Shown here one piece after another: positions 8,526-16,355 of a DNA stretch of 64,000 nt (its first letter is position 1; the number at the start of each line of letters is the position of its first letter). Under the pieces are notes generated by a model that saw nothing but the letters and a program-made list of their open reading frames with translations, ran no database searches and had not been told where the DNA came from. The translations under genes were made by a program, and so were the position numbers. Origin of the DNA: JAHEEL01 sp963836085 (GTDB taxonomy: Bacteria; Actinomycetota; Acidimicrobiia; Spongiisociales; UBA5794); NCBI GenBank assembly GCA_963836085.1, contig CAWIHT010000014.1, positions 186,001 through 250,000 of the forward strand, given 5' to 3'.

Positions 8526-9515
8526 ATGAAGGTTGCGGTGATAGGCGCCGGGTCCTGGGGAACAACCGTTGCAGCGATGCTCGCTCCAAGGACCGAGACC
8601 GTGCTGTGGTGCCGACGCCCGGAACTCGCAGATCAGGTTCGGAACGGCATGAACCCGGACTACCTCCCGGGGTTCGAACTCCCTCCGGATCTGGGGGCGA
8701 CGTCGGCCATCGAGTTGGCGGTGGTTGACGCTGACGTCGTCGTCATGGGGGTTCCTTCCCACGGTTACCGCGCCGTCCTCGAACAGGCGGCACCGTTTCT
8801 CGCCTCCGAAACACCGATCCTGTCGCTCACCAAGGGCATCGAACAGCCCACGCTGATGCGCATGACCGAGGTCACATCCAGCGTCCTCCCGGAACACGAT
8901 CGCTCGCACATCGGCGCCCTCACCGGACCCAATCTCGCGAGGGAGATCATGGCCGGCCAGCCGGCGGCAACCGTGATCGCCATGGAGGACGAGGAGACGG
9001 CGACCGAACTCCAAGCGCTCTTCATGGGGCCGCGGTTCCGGGTCTACACGAACACCGACGTCGCAGGGGCCGAGAGCGCAGGGGCGCTCAAGAACGTGAT
9101 GGCGCTGGCCGCCGGCATGGCGGAGGGCCTCGGGTTCGGTCTGAACACCGTCTCGATGCTGATGACGCGGGCGCTTGTCGAGATGTCCCGCCTCGGGGTC
9201 GCGATGGGTGGCCGTACGGCGACGTTCGCCGGTCTCGCTGGGATGGGTGATCTCATCGCCACCTGTATGTCGACCGAGAGCCGCAATCACCGCGTGGGAT
9301 TGGGCCTCGGCCTCGGCAAGACCATCGACGAGATCGTTTCAGAGATGAACATGGTTGCCGAGGGCGTCAAATCCACCGAAGGCATCCTCGCCCTCGCAGG
9401 CCGGTACGGGATCGAAATGCCGATCGCCGAGCAGGTAGGCCGAGTCCTCTACGACAACGCATCCGTTCCAGAGGCGATCGCAACGCTCATGGGACGGTCG
9501 GCAAAGCCGGAGTGA
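8526..9515 (+). CDS. gpsA: Glycerol-3-phosphate dehydrogenase [NAD(P)+]
   Basis: Reduces dihydroxyacetone phosphate to sn-glycerol 3-phosphate for phospholipid synthesis; cytoplasmic. 329 residues, normal length. The Rossmann motif 'GAGSWGTTVAAML' opens the protein, 'SLTKGIE' and 'GPNLAREI' follow, and the catalytic lysine is in 'GALKNVMALAAG'. The motif 'GLAGMGDLIATC' is typical of GpsA. The start has a strong GGAGAGGAGG. CATACT at 8498-8503 may be its -10 box. Confidence 0.95.
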   Translation: MKVAVIGAGSWGTTVAAMLAPRTETVLWCRRPELADQVRNGMNPDYLPGFELPPDLGATSAIELAVVDADVVVMGVPSHGYRAVLEQAAPFLASETPILSLTKGIEQPTLMRMTEVTSSVLPEHDRSHIGALTGPNLAREIMAGQPAATVIAMEDEETATELQALFMGPRFRVYTNTDVAGAESAGALKNVMALAAGMAEGLGFGLNTVSMLMTRALVEMSRLGVAMGGRTATFAGLAGMGDLIATCMSTESRNHRVGLGLGLGKTIDEIVSEMNMVAEGVKSTEGILALAGRYGIEMPIAEQVGRVLYDNASVPEAIATLMGRSAKPE

Positions 9516-9571
9516 GGAAGCGGTAGCCCGTACTCCATCGTCGACATGGTGACCGAACGTTCTCGACGCTC

Positions 9572-10192
9572 TCAAGGTTGGAGCAGCAGATACGTCTCCC
9601 ATTCCATCTCTAGTCCCTCACCGCGGAAGATTGATTCACCGATGCCCACGTACATGTCAGAAGTATCGGGTTCCTCTCCCGTGAGAGGATCTACCGACGC
9701 GGGTAGTTCGGGGTCATCACCCTCGGGGTAGGTATCTGAGAACGACTGGAGGCCGAAGGAGGACTCGTATGTCCCGCCTTCATCGACACTACCCGCGTTG
9801 CTGGCCATCCACACGTACGTCAAGTCGCCGCTGTCGGGATCAGAGAGCATTGCGACCGTTCCATTGAAATCGCAGGCATCTGCAGGATCGCACTCGAATC
9901 CCTCGGAGAAGCTCAGAGTGAAGGTCATCCCGGTCTGCGAGATCAACACGGTCCCTCTCTCAGTCTGCCCTCCAACAATCTTCGTCCCGTCCCAGATCCC
10001 GCTCAAGTCAGGTACCTCTTCAGGTTGGGTCGTGGTTGGCGGTTCGGTCGTGGTCGTAGGTTCCGTTGATGTCGTAGATTCCTCGACAACGGTTGTGCCC
10101 GTCGGTTCATCAACCGTCGGCGGCTCCGCCGACTCCGTACTGCTGCACGTAGAAAGCACCAATACAGCCACCATCACCATCGCCCACTTCAT
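9572..10192 (-). CDS. Secreted lipoprotein with Thr-rich linker, unknown function
   Basis: 206 residues. A short signal peptide ends in the lipobox 'VLSTC', so the cysteine should be lipidated by Lgt. A linker rich in Thr, Glu and Pro runs to about residue 60. The remaining 145 residues start 'LSGIWDGTKIVGG' and look like a small beta-rich domain of the kind that scores lipocalin-like, with two cysteines in 'CDPADAC'. I do not recognise a family. The linker resembles those of four other secreted proteins in this window. It is convergent with gpsA. Confidence 0.75.
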   Translation of the reverse strand: MKWAMVMVAVLVLSTCSSTESAEPPTVDEPTGTTVVEESTTSTEPTTTTEPPTTTQPEEVPDLSGIWDGTKIVGGQTERGTVLISQTGMTFTLSFSEGFECDPADACDFNGTVAMLSDPDSGDLTYVWMASNAGSVDEGGTYESSFGLQSFSDTYPEGDDPELPASVDPLTGEEPDTSDMYVGIGESIFRGEGLEMEWETYLLLQP

Positions 10193-10290
10193 CGGCGACC
10201 TTCCCCCTCATCTCGCGGGATTGACACCTCAACGCTATCTCTGCAATCAGGGCGCGGGATCATGCCAAAGTGCCCTTCTGTGGCAGGTTG

Positions 10291-10325
10291 TCCGCAGTCC
10301 GCAGTCCGCAGTTCTCAGTCCGTCG
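10291..10325. repeat. Heptanucleotide tandem repeat (TCCGCAG, 5 units)
   Basis: Three exact copies of TCCGCAG followed by TTCTCAG and TCCGTCG, all in register of seven, in the spacer between the lipoprotein and tag genes. Confidence 0.8.
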
Positions 10326-10336
10326 GGGTCTTCACT

Positions 10337-10364
10337 CAGGGCTCATAGCTCAAAGCTCACCGCT
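10337..10364. repeat. Heptanucleotide repeat overlapping the tag stop codon
   Basis: Read on the minus strand the units are GCGGTGA, GCTTTGA, GCTATGA and GCCCTGA, that is GCNNTGA four times. The first TGA is the stop codon of the DNA glycosylase gene, so the repeat begins inside the gene's last codons and places spare in-register TGAs behind it. Confidence 0.7.
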
Positions 10365-10962
10365 TCGCAGAACGCGCGAACTCGATCCGCTGCGCCTCAA
10401 CGGCATCCCTCGCGACGCACCCTTCCCAGTGATCGTTGACCAGACCCATCGCTTGCATGAATGCGTACGCCGTTGTTGGCCCGACAAACGAGAATCCCCT
10501 CCGCTTCAGGTCTTTCGCCAGAGCTGTCGACTCTTGTGTGATTGCGTCCCACGTCGGCGGTCGGGGTTCCGGCTCGAACGACCACACGAGGGCGCCGAGC
10601 GAGCCGAATTCGTCGATGACCTCGAGCGAGCGCTGGGCGTTGTTGATGGTCGATCGGATCTTGCCCTGATGTCGCACGATCCGTGCGTCATCGAGCATTC
10701 GGGCGACGTCCGCATCGCCGAAGCGGGCCACACGTTCGATGTCGAAGCCGTCGAACGCCTCGCGGAACGCTTCCCGTTTCCTGAGGATCGTGATCCAGGA
10801 AAGCCCGGATTGGAAGCCTTCAAGGCTCAGCTTCTCGAACAGCCGCTGGTCGTCGTCGACGGGCCGGCCCCACTCATCATCGTGATAGGCGGCGTACTCG
10901 GGCGTTGCGTTGCCCCAGGCGCAGCGGTTCACGCCGTCGGCGCCTCGCTCCACGTATTCCAT
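10357..10962 (-). CDS. tag: DNA-3-methyladenine glycosylase I
   Basis: Base-excision repair enzyme that removes 3-methyladenine. 201 residues from the ATG at 10962, the usual size. Zinc ligands are visible as Cys in 'NRCAWG', His in 'YHDDEWG' and the C-terminal 'NDHWEGC' (His-X3-Cys). The conserved 'LSLEGFQSGLSWITILRKR' and 'FSFVGPTTAYAFMQAMG' are present. The reading frame stays open to 11025, but those codons overlap the preceding gene; the ATG at 10962 lies 10 bases after its stop. It probably forms one transcript with the upstream aromatic gene. Confidence 0.93.
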   Translation of the reverse strand: MEYVERGADGVNRCAWGNATPEYAAYHDDEWGRPVDDDQRLFEKLSLEGFQSGLSWITILRKREAFREAFDGFDIERVARFGDADVARMLDDARIVRHQGKIRSTINNAQRSLEVIDEFGSLGALVWSFEPEPRPPTWDAITQESTALAKDLKRRGFSFVGPTTAYAFMQAMGLVNDHWEGCVARDAVEAQRIEFARSAKR

Positions 10963-10972
10963 GTCGTCGACG

Positions 10973-12052
10973 CTACCCGACGACGGGCTCCTCGTCCCGC
11001 CCAACCGCTGCCGCCTGGGCGGCACGGCTGTGGCGAAGCACCACTTCCATGAGTTCCTGGGCGTACTCCGGGTCCATGCCGATCGCCTCAGCGTCCTCGC
11101 GCATCTCAGCGATCAGTTCGGCCTCGCGTTCCGGGGAGCGAAGAGCGAGATCTCGTACCGCCTTGATACGGGCGATGTCGACCGAGTTGCGGAGCCTTCG
11201 GCCGAGCAGTCGGATGACCTGACGGTCGATACGGTCGATCTCGTCACGCAGCGACGGGATGCCGAGGGCCTCCATGAGTGCCGTAAAACGCTCCGGATCG
11301 AGGTGCGAGCCGTTCCCGGCCAGCGCTCCCGGAGGGTTCGGGTGGAACGGAACCATGAGCCCATCAGCGCCTGCGCTTCGCGCTGCGAGCGCCAACGGCT
11401 GGATGAGTTCCGGGTGACCGGCCGTTGGCGAAGGATCGACAATGACCGGCAGGTGGGACATTCGCTGCACGGTCGGGATCGCGGAAATGTCGAGCGTGTC
11501 GGTCGTCCGCGGATCGAACCCGCGGCTCCCCCGCTCGCAGAGGATGACGTCACTGTTGCCTGCGTCCAGCACGTACTCAGCGGCCAACAGCCACTCGTCG
11601 ATCGTCGCTGCAGAGGCTCGATGGATGATGATCGGCCGCTTGGTCGCACCTACGGCACGCAGCAGCACGAAGTTCTGCATGTTGTCCGGTCCGACTTCGA
11701 TGATGTCAACATGCTCCGCCACGCGGTCGACATTGTCCGGTTCGAGCACCTCCGTACTCACCGGTAGACGCGACTCCCGCCCGGCATGCTCGAGCATCCA
11801 CAGTGCCTCACTGCCGAGACCCCGGTAGGCGTACGGGGACGACCCGGCGAGGAACGTCCCTGCCCGTAGAACTGATCCACCATTCTCGGCGACAATCCGA
11901 GCGGCTTCCACGATCTGCTCTTCGCTCTCGACCGCGATAGGTCCCGCGACCACCGGGTAGGAGCCGTCACCGAACTTGACGGTGCCGACCGAGACGACCG
12001 TGGTCTCGATGCCGGGCCGTCGATGGCTCTTGAGGATTGGTTTTTCTGACAT
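10973..12052 (-). CDS. Degenerate DAHP-synthase-like barrel fused to chorismate mutase
   Basis: 359 residues: a class I-beta DAHP synthase-like barrel (about 18-265) followed by an AroQ-type chorismate mutase helix bundle (about 268-350, 'LRDEIDRIDRQVIRLLGRR'). All residues that bind the catalytic metal in active enzymes are changed. The Cys of 'GPC' is Ile ('AGPIAVES'), the His of 'DPSH' is Pro ('DPSPTAG'), the Glu/Asp of 'V-E/D-VHP' is Pro ('VPFHP'), and the last Asp region is 'AGNGSH'. The PEP-site 'KPRTSPY' reads 'LAGSSPY' and the 'KRG' lysine is His. The intact paralogue at 27.4-28.4 kb keeps these. So the barrel is probably not a synthase and chorismate mutase is the likely activity. 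A Phe/Tyr attenuator precedes it. Confidence 0.85.
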   Translation of the reverse strand: MSEKPILKSHRRPGIETTVVSVGTVKFGDGSYPVVAGPIAVESEEQIVEAARIVAENGGSVLRAGTFLAGSSPYAYRGLGSEALWMLEHAGRESRLPVSTEVLEPDNVDRVAEHVDIIEVGPDNMQNFVLLRAVGATKRPIIIHRASAATIDEWLLAAEYVLDAGNSDVILCERGSRGFDPRTTDTLDISAIPTVQRMSHLPVIVDPSPTAGHPELIQPLALAARSAGADGLMVPFHPNPPGALAGNGSHLDPERFTALMEALGIPSLRDEIDRIDRQVIRLLGRRLRNSVDIARIKAVRDLALRSPEREAELIAEMREDAEAIGMDPEYAQELMEVVLRHSRAAQAAAVGRDEEPVVG

Positions 12053-12089
12053 GACGCCTCCTTCGTGGAGGGCTCCGGGAACACCACAA

Positions 12090-12182
12090 GACCCGGAGCC
12101 TTGGCTCCGGGTCTCCGTGGGGGTGTGTTGGTGTGTGGTGCCGCTACCGCCGTATCACGTCGACCCGGGCGCAAGGCCCGGT
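12090..12182 (-). promoter_or_regulatory. Phe/Tyr transcription attenuator
   Basis: In the transcript, segment 1 ACCGGGC (12182-12176) pairs with segment 2 GCCCGG (within 12170-12162), and segment 3 GACCCGGAGCC (12113-12103) forms an 11-bp perfect stem with GGCTCCGGGTC (12100-12090), the terminator. Segment 2 ends CCGGGTC, which is exactly complementary to GACCCGG of segment 3, giving a 7-bp antiterminator. The Phe-Phe codons of the leader peptide abut segment 1, so a stalled ribosome would mask segment 1 and favour antitermination. The run after the terminator (TTGTGGTGTT) is only moderately U-rich. Confidence 0.7.
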
Positions 12183-12215
12183 GAAGAAATACGGAAATCG
12201 GTAGCGTGCGGTCAC
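12144..12215 (-). CDS. Leader peptide of Phe/Tyr attenuator
   Basis: A 23-codon frame from GTG at 12215 to TAG at 12144. Residues 5-11 read Y-R-F-P-Y-F-F, five aromatic residues in seven, as expected of a leader peptide that senses charged tRNA-Phe and tRNA-Tyr. The two consecutive TTC codons (12188-12183) end exactly where the first attenuator stem begins. No clear Shine-Dalgarno is seen; TATACC about 11 bases or more upstream could be a -10 box for a nearly leaderless mRNA. The frame is also open further upstream, without a start codon that fits better. Confidence 0.6.
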   Translation of the reverse strand: MTARYRFPYFFTGPCARVDVIRR

Positions 12216-12285
12216 GGACAGGAGCGTACTGGTATACCCGTCAACAGTAAAACCGGGGCACGGGGGCGACCCGGCTTGGCTGCGA

Positions 12286-12483
12286 CTAGGCAGCCGACAT
12301 CCAGGCCCCAGCCACGAGTGCCACCGCTCCGGCCAGCGGCAGGACGACTTCCACGACGTTACGCACCGGACCCACGAGTCTCCGTTCCGGGTGGGTGAAC
12401 AGTTCCCGCGCAACGATCGCACCCAACCCCCCGAGCAACAGCACCGACCCCACAACGGCCGCAACAAGATCGACGGCGCTCAC
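12286..12483 (-). CDS. Small two-span membrane protein
   Basis: 65 residues from GTG at 12483, with GGGGAGGGG placed about 7 bases upstream. Two hydrophobic segments ('VDLVAAVVGSVLLLGGLGAI' and 'VVEVVLPLAGAVALVAGA') flank a short charged loop 'ELFTHPERRLVGP'. I do not recognise a family. It lies downstream of ctaA-ctaB on the same strand and may be cotranscribed, suggesting but not proving a role near cytochrome oxidase assembly. Confidence 0.55.
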   Translation of the reverse strand: MSAVDLVAAVVGSVLLLGGLGAIVARELFTHPERRLVGPVRNVVEVVLPLAGAVALVAGAWMSAA

Positions 12484-12528
12484 AGGTCCCCTCCCCCACG
12501 TACCCGACGACCACGGCTCGGATGAGTT

Positions 12529-12556
12529 GGTAGCTGGTAGCTGGTAGCTGGTAGCT
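12529..12556. repeat. Heptanucleotide tandem repeat (GGTAGCT x4)
   Basis: Four exact copies of GGTAGCT, immediately downstream of ctaB. Single or double copies of close relatives (GTAGCTG, GCAGCTG) are found in spacers near 35.64 kb and 62.33 kb. Confidence 0.9.
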
Positions 12557-12562
12557 CTGTTC

Positions 12563-13459
12563 TCATCCCAACACCAGCACATCAATCGCGATCGCCAGGA
12601 ACACTCCGGCGAGGTATCCGTTCGTCGCGGTGAAGTAGCGCATCGCCATATCCGTGTTCGCTCGAAGGTGGAATGCTCCTGCAACGAGCCAGGCACCGAG
12701 CACGATGACGGCAGCAAGGTAGATCCATCCCACCCATGGAACGAGCAGCAGCGAGACGCCGACCGTCACCAGGCTGTAGAGAACGATGTGATCGACCGTC
12801 ATGGCCGTCCCGACGACGCCGGGAAGCATCGGCACACCGGCAGCCTGATAGTCCTCGTCGTAGCGCAGAGCCAACGCCCAGAAGTGCGGCGGAGTCCAGA
12901 AGAAGATGATGCCGAACAACACCCATGCCGGCACTGTGAGCGATCCGGTGACCGCCGCCCACCCGACGAGAGGCGGTAGTGCGCCCGCCGCTCCACCGAT
13001 GACGATGTTCTGTGTCGACGTGCGCTTGAGGAAGAGTGTGTAGACGATGACGTAGAAGAGCAGCGCGATCGTCGACAGGGACGCGGCGAGCAGATTCGTC
13101 GTCACGAGCAGCCATACGAACCCGAGGATGCCCAGGGCGATTCCGAACACCATGGCCGCTTGTTCGCCGACCCGGTGGGTAGGGATCGGGCGGCCGCGGG
13201 TTCTGCGCATGACCCGATCGATGTCGGAATCCATCACCTGGTTGATGACGTTCGCTCCCGCGGCGGAGAGCGTCCCTCCGATCAGTGTGGCGATCGCGAG
13301 CCACCATCCGGGCCAGCCATCGGCCGCAAGCACCATCGCAGGCAGAGTCGTCGTGAGCAGGAGTTCGATGATGCGCGGCTTCGTCAGCTCCACGTAGGCG
13401 CGAATCGTGCCCGCGGCGCTCGGCCTGCGAGGGTCGGTGATGCGCACGGTCTGACTCAC
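12563..13459 (-). CDS. ctaB: Protoheme IX farnesyltransferase
   Basis: Converts heme b to heme O by adding a farnesyl group; integral membrane enzyme for cytochrome oxidase maturation. 298 residues with about nine membrane segments. The first prenyl-diphosphate motif is 'NQVMDSDIDRVMRRTRGRP' and the second region 'YDEDYQAAGVPML'. The GTG start at 13459 overlaps the ctaA stop (GTGA), so the two are coupled. The frame extends upstream inside ctaA, which is why I reject the longer start. Confidence 0.94.
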   Translation of the reverse strand: MSQTVRITDPRRPSAAGTIRAYVELTKPRIIELLLTTTLPAMVLAADGWPGWWLAIATLIGGTLSAAGANVINQVMDSDIDRVMRRTRGRPIPTHRVGEQAAMVFGIALGILGFVWLLVTTNLLAASLSTIALLFYVIVYTLFLKRTSTQNIVIGGAAGALPPLVGWAAVTGSLTVPAWVLFGIIFFWTPPHFWALALRYDEDYQAAGVPMLPGVVGTAMTVDHIVLYSLVTVGVSLLLVPWVGWIYLAAVIVLGAWLVAGAFHLRANTDMAMRYFTATNGYLAGVFLAIAIDVLVLG

Positions 13460-14412
13460 GATGCACGCTTCGCGGTCTGATCGGCCTGAACTCGATCTCC
13501 GAGCAGGGCAGCGGCAAAGATCACGTATGCAATCCACATGGCGTCGGCAATGGCGAGGTGGATGACCTGGGTCTCGAGCGGGGTCGCAAGGATCACGTTC
13601 ACGAGTCCGGCGAAGAACTGGATCGCGACCAGCCCCATGACGATCGCCGCGATGCGTTTCGTCCGATCAACTGCCTTGGCGGAGAGACGCATCACGAGAT
13701 AGGCGACGCCGAAGCCGACGGCGATGGCCACGACCGGGTGCAACACCCGGACCTGCACCAGCCACGGCGCGTCTGCTGCGAGTTCCTGTTGGACGCCGGA
13801 GAAGAAGCTGTCCACGGGGTAGAGCGTGTCGCTGAGGGCGTTGAGGGCCCCCATTGCGCCGACCAGCAGCAGACCGGCGGCTCCAACGCCAAGGCGTCGA
13901 TCCAGTCCCGGTTCCCGTGGCGATGCCGGACCCGGGTTACCCGACGCCCACCACGCCGTCAGGGTCGACGCGCCGAGCAACAGATAGGTGTTGGTGAGGT
14001 GAAGCGGCACCACGATCATGCGGGCGATGGACTCATCCTGGGCGACCCAGCCGAAGACCACCAGTCCGGCGCCGAGGAGCGACTCGACTCCCATCAGGAT
14101 CAAGCCCGCTCCGGCGGCCCGACGGACGCGATGACCTTGGTCGTAGAGGCGACGGGCCAGGAGGTAGAGGGCGAGGACTCCGAGAATGGCGAGGGCGCTC
14201 GTGATCCGGTGAGTGAACTCGATCACGGTCTCGACGGCCGGGTTTGATGGGAAGATCCTGTCGGTGCACGCGGGCCAGGAAGCTCCGCAGCCGTCGCCGG
14301 ACTCGGTGGCGCGCACGATCGCTCCCCCGAGAATCACGAAGACATTGAACGCGAGGACCGACCAAGCGAGAACTCGATAGCGATTCCGTCGTTGGATCGA
14401 GGAGGTTTCCAC
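13456..14412 (-). CDS. ctaA: Heme A synthase
   Basis: Oxidises heme O to heme A for aa3-type cytochrome oxidase; membrane protein of 318 residues with eight membrane segments. Conserved histidines are in 'EFTHRITS', 'VPLHLTNTYLLL', 'RVLHPVVA' and 'VIHLAIADAMW'. The extracytoplasmic cysteine pair is in 'GDGCGASWPACTDR' (Cys-X6-Cys). GTG at 14412 was chosen because TACCCT (14425-14420, minus strand) ends 8 bases before it, a leaderless arrangement; the frame is open further but without family similarity. It is the first gene of ctaA-ctaB and divergent from the small gene at 14497. Confidence 0.92.
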   Translation of the reverse strand: METSSIQRRNRYRVLAWSVLAFNVFVILGGAIVRATESGDGCGASWPACTDRIFPSNPAVETVIEFTHRITSALAILGVLALYLLARRLYDQGHRVRRAAGAGLILMGVESLLGAGLVVFGWVAQDESIARMIVVPLHLTNTYLLLGASTLTAWWASGNPGPASPREPGLDRRLGVGAAGLLLVGAMGALNALSDTLYPVDSFFSGVQQELAADAPWLVQVRVLHPVVAIAVGFGVAYLVMRLSAKAVDRTKRIAAIVMGLVAIQFFAGLVNVILATPLETQVIHLAIADAMWIAYVIFAAALLGDRVQADQTAKRAS

Positions 14413-14496
14413 GACCCGCAGGGTACCGGCCTCTCGACCGACATCGCAGTCCACGACAACGTGAGTAGTGGCCGCGGTGGCGGGTATGCTTGCGGT

Positions 14497-14604
14497 ATGA
14501 AGAAGCCACTGCTCGGACTCATCATCCTCGCCGTCATGGTTGCCCTCGGATTCAAGATCTACAAGGCGATGACGGTCGAAGTCCCGGTCGAGGATCAGGG
14601 CTGA
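14497..14604 (+). CDS. Small single-span membrane protein
   Basis: 35 residues, starting 'MKKPLLGLIILAVMVALGF' and ending 'VPVEDQG': one membrane segment with a short acidic tail. TATGCT at 14485-14490 ends 7 bases before the ATG, so a leaderless mRNA is predicted. Codon choice and the promoter placement argue for a real gene. Function unknown; it is divergent from ctaA and 46 bases before menH. Confidence 0.55.
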   Translation: MKKPLLGLIILAVMVALGFKIYKAMTVEVPVEDQG

Positions 14605-14650
14605 CAAGCCCCCGTTCGATCTCGCCGTTCGGTGCTTCGGCGCCGGGCGC

Positions 14651-15373
14651 TTGGTTTGCGCGCTCCACGGATTCACACTCACCGGCGCTCAATTCGAGTC
14701 GCTCGCTACCGACGGTCTCCGTATCTGCGCTGCCGATCTGCCGGGGCACGGAGACACGCACGGCTCCCCGGTAGATGTTCCTGCAACGGTTGCGGCCATT
14801 GCCGGTTGGCTCTCATCGTTCGGCCAACCGATGCCGCTTGTTGGCTACTCCCAGGGCGGTCGCATGGCACTGCTCACGGCACTGAAGCACCCGCACCTCG
14901 TCGAACGGCTGGTCCTGATATCTGCATCGCCGGGCATTGCCGGCTGCGAGGCCCGGGCACAGCGTCGAGACCGTGACGAGCGTCTCGCCGAGCACATCGA
15001 GACCGTCGGTGTCGACGCCTTCCTCGACGAGTGGCTCGCCGGGCCGATCGCCGGGACCTCCCACCTCGACGACGAGGCGCGGCGGCGAGACCGTGCCATC
15101 CGCTCGGTGAACACGACGGCCGGTCTGGCCGCAGCTCTGCGGGGGCTGGGCCAGGGTACGCAACCGTTCGTCGGAGACCGGATCGTCGATCTTCGCATCC
15201 CGCTCCTCACCATCTCAGGCAGCGACGATGCCCCCTACACCCGACGTGCCCGAGAGATGGCGGACACCGCCCCTTCGGGATCTCATGTGTCGATCGACGG
15301 AGCCGGCCACAACGTCCTCCTGGATGCTCCCGATGCAGTGGTCGCAGCCCTCGCGGACTTCGGGATCGTGTAG
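14651..15373 (+). CDS. menH: MenH-like SHCHC synthase (alpha/beta hydrolase)
   Basis: Probably the menaquinone-pathway enzyme that eliminates pyruvate from SEPHCHC. 240 residues if the TTG at 14651 is the start. The nucleophile elbow is 'GYSQGGRMALL', the conserved MenH block 'LVLISASPGI' is followed by 'DERLAEHIETVGVDAFLDEW', and the catalytic histidine is in 'GAGHNVLLD'. The start is uncertain: the frame is open back to 14573 with no ATG or GTG, and the first beta strand needs residues before 'ALHGF'. Convergent with the next hydrolase gene. Confidence 0.75.
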   Translation: MVCALHGFTLTGAQFESLATDGLRICAADLPGHGDTHGSPVDVPATVAAIAGWLSSFGQPMPLVGYSQGGRMALLTALKHPHLVERLVLISASPGIAGCEARAQRRDRDERLAEHIETVGVDAFLDEWLAGPIAGTSHLDDEARRRDRAIRSVNTTAGLAAALRGLGQGTQPFVGDRIVDLRIPLLTISGSDDAPYTRRAREMADTAPSGSHVSIDGAGHNVLLDAPDAVVAALADFGIV

Positions 15374-15384
15374 CCCGCCGGTTC

Positions 15385-16302
15385 TCAATCGGTGGTGAGG
15401 AATGACTCGATGGCAGCGACGTACTCCTCGGGCCGGGACATGACCGATTCGTGACCGGCGCCGGCGATCTCGACCATACGTTCCGGGTCGATCAGTTCAG
15501 CGAGTTCGTATTGAGTCCGGGTCGCGACGACCTGATCGTCGGTCGGGATGACCACCATCGTCGGCACGTCGATCTCACCAACCCACGCTCGGGAGTCGAA
15601 CCTCCATGCCGCTTTCCCCGACTCGTAGTAGAGGGTCGGGTCGCGATTGAGCATCGCCGCCCAGAACCACCTGGCGTGACGGGCCTCAACGATCCCCGAT
15701 CGCAGAAGATACCGATAGGTCAGGATGACGACTTCCTTCTTCGATAGCCGCGCCACTGCCCGTGAGATCCAGAACGCGAAACGCGCGGGAATGCGAAGGC
15801 GGTCGACCGGATAGGCGGACGTGCCGGCGAGGATGAGTCGCCCGACTCGTTCGGGGTAGCGGTAGGCGAGGACCTGCGCGGCCATGCCACCGAGCGAGTA
15901 GCCGAAGACGTCGAACCGTTCGTACCCCAGGGCGTCGAGGACTCCGATCGTCTCGAGGGCGAGATCGGCCACCTCGACGGGACCGCGGATCCGATCCGAC
16001 TTCCCGTGGTTGCGTTGGTCGGGAACGATGACGCGATAGCGCTCGGCGAGGGCTGGGATCATCTTGTAGTAGGTCATCTCGCCGTCGAATCCCCATCCAT
16101 GCATGAGCACCAGAGGCGGCGCCGACTCGGGTCCGGCTTCACGCACGAAGAACTCTCGCTCGCCGACGAGGACGGTACGGCCGGGAATGGCCAGAGGACG
16201 TTGCTGCTCACCTTCGAATTCGGGTTCCACCTCGGGCCCCAACAGGCGCCACAGCACCCACCCCAGTCCGATAGCCCCGATCAGTCTTCGCACGATGCTC
16301 AC
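15385..16302 (-). CDS. Alpha/beta hydrolase, membrane-anchored
   Basis: 305 residues. A short N-terminal hydrophobic segment ('LIGAIGLGWVLWRLLG') may anchor it. The hydrolase core has the oxyanion 'LMHGWGFDG', nucleophile 'GYSLGGMAAQ', acid in 'IPTDDQVV' and histidine in 'GAGHESVMSRP'. Substrate cannot be told; esterase, lipase and haloperoxidase-like members look alike. GTG at 16302 has TACGCT (16314-16309, minus strand) 7 bases before it, another leaderless arrangement. Confidence 0.82.
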   Translation of the reverse strand: MSIVRRLIGAIGLGWVLWRLLGPEVEPEFEGEQQRPLAIPGRTVLVGEREFFVREAGPESAPPLVLMHGWGFDGEMTYYKMIPALAERYRVIVPDQRNHGKSDRIRGPVEVADLALETIGVLDALGYERFDVFGYSLGGMAAQVLAYRYPERVGRLILAGTSAYPVDRLRIPARFAFWISRAVARLSKKEVVILTYRYLLRSGIVEARHARWFWAAMLNRDPTLYYESGKAAWRFDSRAWVGEIDVPTMVVIPTDDQVVATRTQYELAELIDPERMVEIAGAGHESVMSRPEEYVAAIESFLTTD

Positions 16303-16355
16303 GAGCGGAGCGTAGAGGTTCGGTCGATCCAGCGGTGGGTACAGTGGCGGACCCC

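Noticed and set aside
10291..12556. CRISPR array from clustered short repeats
   Set aside because: Units are 7 bases and directly tandem without spacers.
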